From assembly GCA_046048295.1 (NCBI GenBank), contig JBJOGJ010000191.1:1-7523 (forward strand): a stretch of 7,523 nt of DNA, given 5' to 3'. This DNA comes from CBDCWA01 sp046048295 (lineage in GTDB: Bacteria > Pseudomonadota > Alphaproteobacteria > Rhizobiales > Hyphomicrobiaceae). How positions within the stretch are numbered: the stretch's first letter is position 1; each line of letters opens with the position of its first letter. A program made the translations under genes and the position numbers. Below the pieces are notes generated by a model that was given only the letters and a program-made list of their open reading frames with translations, was not told the DNA's origin and made no database searches. Shown piece after piece: positions 1 through 5,592 of this stretch.

Positions 1-639
1 GTCCTGGTAATAGGCCCGCTCAACATCCCGGTAGTTCTCGAACAAGCGGACGACTGTCTTCCGGTCGTAGGTCGACGGCTTGCGGGCGGTATGGAAGGCG
101 TCGATCTCGCCATCTCTAAGCATCTGGGCAAGTGTCTTGTCCTCGGGAATAGCCTCGACCTTGATGTTTGGCGGTAGATCGAGCTTCATCTTCTCGGGGC
201 GCCCGGGCTCTTCCTCTCCGCCAGTGTAGTAGGTGACGCTGTCGACTGGGACACCGTAGTGCTCAGAAAGAATGCCTCGGATCCACACCGGGGCTGTCAT
301 CTGATATTCGGGCACCCCGATCTTCTTGCCGATCAAGTCCTTCGGCTCACGGATACCGGACTTTGCGTTTACGTAAATGCAGGAATGCCGGAAGTATCTC
401 GAAGGAAACACCGGAATGGCAATGAACGGCTTGGGATCACGGAAGAGCGATACAACATACGACGAGAACGACATCTCGGACGCGTCGAACTCCTGGAACC
501 GCGCCTGGCGGAAAAACGTCTCCTCCACCATGTAGTTCAGGTATCTCAGGTCAATGCCATCTGGCTGCACGCGGCCTTCGGCCAATGCTCGGGTGCGGTC
601 ATAGTTCCAGCAGGCGAGCGTCAGGTCGAGCTTTGACAT
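1..639 (-). CDS. 4,5-dihydroxyphthalate decarboxylase-like protein (3' end beyond window)
   Basis: The first 213 residues are present and the frame stays open through position 1, so the C-terminal third of a protein normally about 330 residues long is missing. It starts MSKLDLTLACWNYDRTRAL and carries features I recognise in the 4,5-dihydroxyphthalate decarboxylase (Pht5) group: the segment FPSRYFRHSCIYVN (about 91-104), PEYQMTAPVWIRG (about 117-129), and YYTGGEEEPGRPEK (about 142-155). These proteins share the periplasmic-binding-protein fold with substrate-binding proteins, but no signal peptide is visible here, which favours a cytoplasmic enzyme. In the phthalate pathway Pht5 converts 4,5-dihydroxyphthalate to protocatechuate. 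The gene is last of the visible minus-strand operon, 61 bases after the reductase, with a GGGAG about 12 bases before the ATG. The family assignment is firm. The exact substrate is inferred from the phthalate-dioxygenase-like gene nearby and could be another hydroxylated aromatic acid. Confidence 0.82.
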   Translation of the reverse strand, partial: MSKLDLTLACWNYDRTRALAEGRVQPDGIDLRYLNYMVEETFFRQARFQEFDASEMSFSSYVVSLFRDPKPFIAIPVFPSRYFRHSCIYVNAKSGIREPKDLIGKKIGVPEYQMTAPVWIRGILSEHYGVPVDSVTYYTGGEEEPGRPEKMKLDLPPNIKVEAIPEDKTLAQMLRDGEIDAFHTARKPSTYDRKTVVRLFENYRDVERAYYQD

Positions 640-700
640 AGGCTGTCGTATCTCCCTCGTGTATTATGGTTGGCTGATGTGGCGGACGGGCACCGCGTTG

Positions 701-1717
701 TCAGTAGAATTCATCGAAGTGGATTTGCGCCGGCGGCACCTTCAGTTCCATCATGATCTGCATCACCGCCCGAGCCATGGCCGGCGGACCGGCGAAGTAG
801 ATCTCGAAATCGCGCATACTGTCGCCGAACATTTCTTTCGCGACATCGGTAATCAAACCCGTCTTCCCGGTCCAGCTGGCCGCGTCAGGGTCCTTGTCGG
901 GCATCGAAATCACCGGATAGTAATGGATCCGCTCGCCCCAGCCCGGCAGCCCCTTCAACGCATCCTCGCCGCAGACGTCCTGAACCCGCCTGCCGCCATA
1001 GACGAAGTGCAACTGCCGGCCCTTCAAGCCCTCTGCCTCGGCGAAACCGCGGGCGATCGACACCATCGGTGAGAGGCCCGACCCACCGGCAAGGCACAAC
1101 ACATCGCGCGGTGCATCCTCCCTGAGGTAGGCCATACCGAACGGTCCGTCGAATTCGATTGCCGATCCGACCTTTATAGCATCGAAGAGCTGGGTCGTCG
1201 CCTTGCCGTCCGGCACCTTCTTGATCTGGAAATGCCACTCGGCCCCATCGCGGGTGACGTTGCACATCGAATAGGCGCGTGCGCCGGTAACGTGCGGCAC
1301 GTAAAGCAAGGCGTATTGGCCAGGAAGGAACCGAGCCGGCCTGTCGAGCTTGAACCGGAATTCGCGGATGTCATGGGTGATGTCGAAGATTTCCGTGACG
1401 GTCCCGGGAGTCTTCTGCGGTGCGAACCTGCTTACGTAGTGGTCGCTCAGACGAACCTTGATCTGGCAATCCGAATTGGGCTTGGCCTGGCAGCCGAGCC
1501 AACGGTTGCGCTGCTTGTCGCGCTCATTGTACGCGGGTGAATCCTGGCGATCGTGCTCGACCGCACCTTCTACGAGCTCGAACCGGCAGTTACCGCATGA
1601 GCCGACGTTGCACTCATAGGGAAAGCCGAGCCCGGCGCGGACGGCCGCCCGCATGATCGTATCGTCTTCATCACAAGTAAAGGCAATATCCGAGTTCGCA
1701 AGCTTGATGTTTGCCAT
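701..1717 (-). CDS. Oxygenase reductase component: [2Fe-2S] ferredoxin / FAD / NAD(P)H domains
   Basis: A 338-residue electron-transfer flavoprotein that would take electrons from NAD(P)H through FAD to its own [2Fe-2S] cluster and on to the Rieske ferredoxin or oxygenase encoded in the same locus. Residues 1-90 are a plant-type ferredoxin domain with cluster ligands Cys36, Cys41, Cys44 and Cys76. Residues about 100-200 are the FAD domain with the RAYS motif (147-150). Residues about 205-338 are the NAD domain with GGSGLSP (211-217), FAGPP (308-312) and the C-terminal end FDEFY. The domain order (ferredoxin first) is that of benzoate dioxygenase or naphthalene dioxygenase reductases. It is not the FMN-NAD-ferredoxin order of classical phthalate dioxygenase reductase. 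The length is normal for the family. The start is preceded by GGGGAG about 12 bases upstream. It lies 61 bases after the IclR gene and 61 bases before the decarboxylase-like gene. The role is solid; the exact partner is inferred. Confidence 0.92.
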   Translation of the reverse strand: MANIKLANSDIAFTCDEDDTIMRAAVRAGLGFPYECNVGSCGNCRFELVEGAVEHDRQDSPAYNERDKQRNRWLGCQAKPNSDCQIKVRLSDHYVSRFAPQKTPGTVTEIFDITHDIREFRFKLDRPARFLPGQYALLYVPHVTGARAYSMCNVTRDGAEWHFQIKKVPDGKATTQLFDAIKVGSAIEFDGPFGMAYLREDAPRDVLCLAGGSGLSPMVSIARGFAEAEGLKGRQLHFVYGGRRVQDVCGEDALKGLPGWGERIHYYPVISMPDKDPDAASWTGKTGLITDVAKEMFGDSMRDFEIYFAGPPAMARAVMQIMMELKVPPAQIHFDEFY

Positions 1718-1778
1718 GTCGTGCGCCCACTCCCCTTTTCAAGGTTTTCCGTCGCTTTGTCCCTAGTCGCGCTTGTTC

Positions 1779-2666
1779 CTAGAAGACTGAGCCGTTGATA
1801 TAACCGAGCCTGCGCGAGATCGACGCTGCCGTTTCGACCACGGCGGGCGCGAACTTCGCCATCATCTCTTCAGAAAGTCGCTGCACCGGCCCGGCAATGC
1901 CGACGGAGGCAACCACCTGCCCCGAGGAATCCCGCACCGGTGCCGCTACCGCGCGCATTCCTGCCTCGCACTCCTCATCCTCGATCGCATACCCAAGTTT
2001 GCGCGTCTCTGCCAGAACCTTGCGGAAATTGGCCGCGCTTGTCTTCGTCCTTGGCGCACGCGCCGAAAAGCCCGCGCCGATCACCGCCGCGATCCGCTCT
2101 TCCGGGAGATACGCGAGGATCGCCCTGCCGTTGGCTGTGCAGAAGGCCGGCTTGTGGACCCCGATATCAGAGTTGACGCGGATCGCCTGGGTGCTCTCGA
2201 GGTTGTAGACATACATGATTTCCGCACCGTCGAGGATGGCGAGATGCACAGTCTCCTGTGTGATGTTTCGGAGAGCGAAAAGGTCCTGGCGTGCTTCACT
2301 CGACAGGTTCATCCTGCGTCGCACCAAGGCGCCGAGGCTGAAAAGCGCAATACCGAGCCGATAGCGTCCGCTTTCGGGATTCTGCTCGAGCATGCCTTCC
2401 GAAACCAGCGTCACGGCCAGGCGATGAACCGTGCTCTTGGCGACACCGAGTTTACGCGCCAGTGTGCTCACCCCGATTTCAACCTCGCTTTCGGAGAAGC
2501 ACTTCAAGAGCGCAATCGCGGTCGCCACCGATGAAAGCCGCTGCGGCGTTCGGGCACTCGCCCCCACTCCGGCGCGCACTGTGTTCTTCGCAGGTTCACT
2601 CCGCTTCCCGCCTGCCGACGGTTGCGTGCGCCCGACAGTACGATGGTTCCTTACAACGGTTGCCAT
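1779..2666 (-). CDS. IclR-family transcriptional regulator
   Basis: A 295-residue regulator with an N-terminal winged helix-turn-helix (about 43-105; recognition region VSTLARKLGVAKSTVHRL, 66-83) and a C-terminal IclR effector-binding domain (about 120-290; TVHLAILDGAEIMYV at 139-153, the CTANGRAILAYL segment at 176-187, and the EECEAGMRAVAAPV segment at 231-244). IclR proteins commonly control aromatic-acid catabolism. I chose the start at 2666 because an AGGAG sits 9 bases upstream and the preceding gene ends just 4 bases away. An ATG at 2726 is also in frame but would overlap that gene by 56 bases. About 40 basic, low-complexity residues precede the DNA-binding domain, longer than usual. 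The gene sits inside the operon, so it would be co-expressed with the reductase and GTPase and could autoregulate. The likely target is the palindrome in the 4060-4251 gap. The effector molecule is unknown. Confidence 0.92.
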   Translation of the reverse strand: MATVVRNHRTVGRTQPSAGGKRSEPAKNTVRAGVGASARTPQRLSSVATAIALLKCFSESEVEIGVSTLARKLGVAKSTVHRLAVTLVSEGMLEQNPESGRYRLGIALFSLGALVRRRMNLSSEARQDLFALRNITQETVHLAILDGAEIMYVYNLESTQAIRVNSDIGVHKPAFCTANGRAILAYLPEERIAAVIGAGFSARAPRTKTSAANFRKVLAETRKLGYAIEDEECEAGMRAVAAPVRDSSGQVVASVGIAGPVQRLSEEMMAKFAPAVVETAASISRRLGYINGSVF

Positions 2667-2670
2667 GGCA

Positions 2671-3726
2671 TCACGCTCCTGCTCCGCCGGCGTCCTGATG
2701 GGCCGCGTTCGTAGACGCCCGCGCAATGCAAAGCCCCAGTTCCTGTGCGATCTCAGACGCCGGTCGACCGTGCGAAATAATGGTGAACCCGGTGCGGTAC
2801 TTCAGCTGACCGGGACCGACCGGCATCGGCCTTCGCGAGATTGCCTCACCCGGCATCGCCTGAACGGCGAAATATCCGCCGGTCTCGGCAAGCATCACAC
2901 TCCCCTTCACCCGCAACAGCCACGCCTTGCTCACCTCAAGGAAGTCCGGAAGAACGTCGAGCAAACTGCGCCACGCCACGGGCTCCGGGAGGTCCAGAAA
3001 TGCCGTCGAAACATCCTGCCGGTGGTGTGCGTGAGAATCATGATCGTCGCCGCAGCTCTTATGCCCCTCGTCGCAGAGCCCACTCTTAGTACCGGGCTCG
3101 ATGTTCTCGCCAAGCGCCGCGAGCAGGCGTTCTGCGGAAAGATTCCCTCCCCGGCTGGTCAGCACCGTCGCGCCGGGCGCAGAACGATCGACGATATCGC
3201 GGACGGCTTCGATTTGCGCACCGCCGACAAGATCCGCCTTTGTGATGATGACCACGGTCGCGAATTCGAGCTGTCGTCTGCACTCGGGAAACTCACGGAC
3301 ACGTTCGGCACCGCGCAGAGCATCGAATGCAGTCACCACCCCCGCCACCCTGAACCGCTCGGAGAGAAGCTGGTGCATGCGCAGCATCTCGACGATCGGT
3401 CCCGGATCGGCAATTCCCGTGGTCTCGATCAGCACCCAATCGAACCGCGCAATACGCTTGTGCAGGCGGTCCCAGAACAACCGCTCGAGGGTTGCTATGA
3501 GATCGTCGGATGCCGCACAGCAAGCGCACCCGTTTTCGAGCAGAAGAGGCGCATCGTTCGCCGACTCGAGCAGCGCATGATCGAGCCCGACCTCGCCGAG
3601 TTCGTTGACGATCGCCATGGCGCCCGAGAACTGCGGCGCCCGGAGCCAGCGGGACAACAGCGTCGTCTTGCCCGAACCGAGAAACCCGGTGAGCAGCACG
3701 ATCGGAATTATTGCCCGTTCAGCCAT
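2671..3726 (-). CDS. COG0523 / CobW-type GTPase, putative metallochaperone
   Basis: A 351-residue G3E-family GTPase of the COG0523 group, whose members bind metal and help deliver it to, or maintain it in, client proteins. Visible motifs are: Walker A GFLGSGKTT (14-22), the metal-binding Cys-x-Cys-Cys in NGCACC (Cys67, Cys69, Cys70), ETTGIADP (101-108), and the guanine-specificity motif TKAD (162-165). A linker rich in His, Cys and Asp follows (about 218-236: Cys218, His222, Cys225, His229, His232, His234, His235). The CobW C-terminal domain occupies about 240-335. No cobalamin genes are visible, so a CobN-related role is unlikely here. Its place between the Rieske ferredoxin (24 bases upstream) and the IclR gene (4 bases downstream) suggests that it serves the oxygenase system, possibly iron or zinc handling. 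That role is inference. The family call is firm. Confidence 0.92.
   Translation of the reverse strand: MAERAIIPIVLLTGFLGSGKTTLLSRWLRAPQFSGAMAIVNELGEVGLDHALLESANDAPLLLENGCACCAASDDLIATLERLFWDRLHKRIARFDWVLIETTGIADPGPIVEMLRMHQLLSERFRVAGVVTAFDALRGAERVREFPECRRQLEFATVVIITKADLVGGAQIEAVRDIVDRSAPGATVLTSRGGNLSAERLLAALGENIEPGTKSGLCDEGHKSCGDDHDSHAHHRQDVSTAFLDLPEPVAWRSLLDVLPDFLEVSKAWLLRVKGSVMLAETGGYFAVQAMPGEAISRRPMPVGPGQLKYRTGFTIISHGRPASEIAQELGLCIARASTNAAHQDAGGAGA
2676..2680 (-). promoter_or_regulatory. Ribosome-binding site deciding the IclR start
   Basis: AGGAG on the minus strand, 9 bases before the ATG at 2666 and inside the last codons of the GTPase gene. It supports the 295-residue form over a longer one starting at 2726. 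It also suggests translational coupling between the two genes. Confidence 0.65.
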
Positions 3727-3750
3727 GACTTCCCGCCGGTGGACCGATCC

Positions 3751-4059
3751 TCACTCCGTGTCGATGTAGATCGTCCCGCCCTCGATCGTGGTCTTGTAGA
3801 TCTTCTGCGGAACCAGACATGGCGGCGCTGTCGGCTCACCGGTCTTGATGTTGAAGCGACCGTTATGGAAGTCGCACTCTATTTCTTCGCCCTCGATGAA
3901 GCCTTCCGAAAGCGATCCTGGCCCATGCGAGCAAAGGTCTTCCATGACATAGAACTCGCCTCCGAGATTGAAAACTGCGAGTTCAAGCCCCTCCGTCTCG
4001 ACCTTGATCGACTTGCCATCCTCAACCTCATCGGTCTTACAAAGAGCGATGCGCGACAT
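3751..4059 (-). CDS. Rieske-type [2Fe-2S] ferredoxin component of aromatic oxygenase
   Basis: A 102-residue soluble Rieske ferredoxin, the usual length for the ferredoxin component of three-component ring-hydroxylating oxygenases. The cluster ligands are Cys43 and His45 (CSH) and Cys62 and His65 (CDFH), with 16 residues between the two pairs. A C-terminal beta-rich segment (KIYKTTIEGGTIYIDTE) completes the fold. No signal peptide or membrane anchor is present, so it is cytosolic. It would shuttle single electrons from the FAD reductase to the terminal oxygenase. It is the first gene of the minus-strand operon and starts 192 bases from the divergent oxygenase gene. The ribosome-binding site is near-perfect (GAGGAGG, 7 bases before ATG), which suggests strong translation. 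A role as a NirD-like or stand-alone ferredoxin is possible but less likely given the neighbours. Confidence 0.93.
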   Translation of the reverse strand: MSRIALCKTDEVEDGKSIKVETEGLELAVFNLGGEFYVMEDLCSHGPGSLSEGFIEGEEIECDFHNGRFNIKTGEPTAPPCLVPQKIYKTTIEGGTIYIDTE

Positions 4060-4066
4060 TAATCTG

Positions 4067-4073
4067 CCTCCTC
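4067..4073 (-). promoter_or_regulatory. Strong ribosome-binding site of the Rieske ferredoxin gene
   Basis: On the minus strand this reads GAGGAGG, an almost perfect Shine-Dalgarno sequence, 7 bases before the ATG at 4059. It confirms that start and is the best ribosome-binding site in the window. Confidence 0.8.
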
Positions 4074-4116
4074 GTTGACGCCCCAGGGGGCGCCGTGTAA
4101 TGTCCGCCGTTGAAAA

Positions 4117-4133
4117 GCGGAACGACGTTCCGC
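4117..4133. promoter_or_regulatory. Candidate IclR operator, perfect 17-base palindrome
   Basis: The sequence GCGGAACGACGTTCCGC has two perfect 8-base arms around a single central A. Its core, GGAA-N5-TTCC, has the same geometry as the E. coli IclR consensus as I remember it (TGGAAATNATTTCCA). It sits between two divergent transcription units, one of which encodes an IclR protein. That makes it the leading candidate for the regulator's binding site. Binding itself is inferred. Confidence 0.6.
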
Positions 4134-4139
4134 ATATCA

Positions 4140-4167
4140 GAACCAGCTGTCTTTTAGCAACTGGTTC
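4140..4167. repeat. Inverted repeat GAACCAG / CTGGTTC
   Basis: Perfect 7-base arms at 4140-4146 and 4161-4167 are separated by 14 bases. The arm centres are 21 bases apart, about two DNA turns, so both halves face the same side of the helix, as for a dimeric regulator. It could alternatively be a weak RNA hairpin. Confidence 0.45.
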
Positions 4168-4251
4168 GCAAAGCGGTCAACTCCTGCCTTCGGCGTCTCA
4201 TCGACGCTGGCTGGAAAGCGTGACCGAGGAAAACGCCGACGGAGCAAGGCT

Positions 4252-5535
4252 ATGTTGAGAAAAGAGCAGAACGACCTCCTGTGCCAGACAGGACCGGGTA
4301 CGCCGATGGGCAACCTGTTCCGCTGCTACTGGATTCCGGCCCTTCTCGCGGAAGAGCTGCCGGAAAACGACTGTCCGCCGGTCCGCGTCAAGCTGCTCTC
4401 CGAGCGGCTCATCGCATTTCGGGATACGAACGGCAACTACGGCCTGATCGACGAGTTTTGCGCCCATCGCGGACCGTCGCTGTGGTTCGGACGCGTCGAG
4501 GAATGCGGCATTCGCTGCCCGTATCACGGTTGGAAGTACGACTACACCGGCCAGTGCGTCGAGGTCCCCTCCGAATCGAAGGAGAGCGGCTTTGCCGATC
4601 GCATCAAGCTCAAGTCGTACCCGATGATCGAGCGCGGCGGCGTGTTGTGGACTTACATGGGCCCACCCGAGAACCAGCCGCCGCTGCCCGAGTGGGAGTT
4701 CTGCACGGTACCGGCGGAGCAGAGCTTCGTCTCGAAGCGCCTGCAGGAATGCAACTGGCTGCAGGCCATGGAAGGCGGCATCGACAACGCACACGTCTCC
4801 TGGCTGCATGGCGACAGCCTGAAGTCCGACCCCCTGTTCAAGGGCGCTCAGGGCAACCAGTACATGTTCACCGACAAGGCACCGGTATTCGAGGTGGTCG
4901 AGGGTGACGGCGGCCTGTTTATCGGTGCGCGACGCAACGCCAGCGACGACGAATACTACTGGCGCATAACGCCGTACGTGGTACCGACGTTCACGATGAT
5001 TCCGCCGCGCGGCAACCACACCATGCACGGCCACTTCTGGATACCGATTGACGACGAGAACAATTGGGCGTGGTCCTACGACTATCATCCAACCCGCAAG
5101 ATCAAGCCGGAAGAGCGGGCGGCGATGAAGAACGGCGCCGGCGTGCATGTGAAGTACATCCCGGGCACCTACAATACGCTGGCCAACAAGGACAACGACT
5201 ACCTGATCGACCGCGCACGCCAGAAGACCGGCGAACTGTCGAGCGGCGTCGAGGGCATCGCCATGCAGGACGCCTCGCTGCAGGAGAGCATGGGCCCGAT
5301 CCAGGACCGCACGAAGGAGAACCTCGCGTCCTCCGACAATGGCGTCATCATGGCCCGGCACATGCTCCAGCGGGCGCTCAAGGATCTCGACAAGGGGATC
5401 ATGCCGCGCGGACGTGATCCGGAGCATCAGAAGGTGCGTTCCGCCGCCTTGCTGCTACCGAAGAACCAGCCGTTCAAGGAAGCCGCCGCCGAGGCGCTGA
5501 AGTCCAAGGAAGGCGTTGGACCGGCGACCGTCTGA
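4252..5535 (+). CDS. Rieske non-heme iron oxygenase, phthalate 4,5-dioxygenase-type large subunit
   Basis: A 427-residue terminal oxygenase that would add oxygen to an aromatic acid. The N-terminal Rieske domain has Cys70-x-His72 (CAHRG) and Cys89-x-x-His92 (CPYHGW). The catalytic domain carries NWLQAMEGGIDNAHVSWLH (168-186), with bridging Asp178 and iron ligands His181 and His186. The third iron ligand is probably Asp340 in the MQDASLQESMGPIQDR segment (338-353), which is characteristic of the phthalate-dioxygenase group. Length and motif positions match that group, in which oxygenases are made only of alpha subunits; no beta-subunit gene is visible. GGAG lies 7 bases before the ATG. It is transcribed alone, away from its electron-transfer partners, and ends at a strong terminator. 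The substrate could be phthalate, but the family also covers phenoxybenzoate, sulfobenzoate and similar acids, so I give no gene symbol. Confidence 0.9.
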   Translation: MLRKEQNDLLCQTGPGTPMGNLFRCYWIPALLAEELPENDCPPVRVKLLSERLIAFRDTNGNYGLIDEFCAHRGPSLWFGRVEECGIRCPYHGWKYDYTGQCVEVPSESKESGFADRIKLKSYPMIERGGVLWTYMGPPENQPPLPEWEFCTVPAEQSFVSKRLQECNWLQAMEGGIDNAHVSWLHGDSLKSDPLFKGAQGNQYMFTDKAPVFEVVEGDGGLFIGARRNASDDEYYWRITPYVVPTFTMIPPRGNHTMHGHFWIPIDDENNWAWSYDYHPTRKIKPEERAAMKNGAGVHVKYIPGTYNTLANKDNDYLIDRARQKTGELSSGVEGIAMQDASLQESMGPIQDRTKENLASSDNGVIMARHMLQRALKDLDKGIMPRGRDPEHQKVRSAALLLPKNQPFKEAAAEALKSKEGVGPATV

Positions 5536-5545
5536 CGATTTCAAA

Positions 5546-5561
5546 GCGTCTCCCCAGACGC
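5546..5561 (-). terminator. Possible weak terminator for heme A synthase
   Basis: A perfect 6-base stem (GCGTCT / AGACGC) with a 4-base loop, followed on the minus strand by TTTGAAAT. It lies about 30 bases past the ctaA stop. The T-run is short, so it is only a candidate. Confidence 0.35.
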
Positions 5562-5562
5562 C

Positions 5563-5592
5563 GGGCGCTCCTTCGGGGGCGCCCATTTTTTT
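5563..5592 (+). terminator. Intrinsic terminator of the oxygenase gene
   Basis: A 9-pair stem (5563-5571 with 5576-5584, one G-T wobble) closes a TTCG tetraloop on a C-G pair, an especially stable loop in RNA. One A and then seven T follow at 5586-5592. It begins 27 bases after the oxygenase stop codon. The final T-run overlaps the stop codon of the convergent gene. Confidence 0.92.

Larger units (their letters stand above)
4060..4251. promoter_or_regulatory. Divergent control region between ferredoxin operon and oxygenase
   Basis: This 192-base gap must carry promoters for both directions. A candidate promoter for the leftward operon is TTGACC (4180-4175, minus) with TAAAAG (4156-4151, minus) and an 18-base spacer, which would start transcription near 4144. 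A weaker candidate for the oxygenase is TTGAAA (4110-4115) with CATATC (4133-4138) and a 17-base spacer. Four inverted repeats lie here: 4079-4092, 4117-4133, 4140-4167 and 4193-4207. The promoter boxes are weak matches and should be treated as guesses. The repeats are exact. Confidence 0.55.

Noticed and set aside
2431..4062. A 543-codon plus-strand open frame opposite the GTPase and ferredoxin genes
   Set aside because: It is antisense to two genes with complete family motifs, its translation is Arg/Pro/His-rich without any recognisable domain, and long antisense frames are expected in GC-rich coding DNA.
4198..5427. A 409-codon minus-strand open frame opposite the oxygenase
   Set aside because: It mirrors the codons of a clear Rieske oxygenase, shows no domain, and has no sensible promoter or ribosome-binding site.
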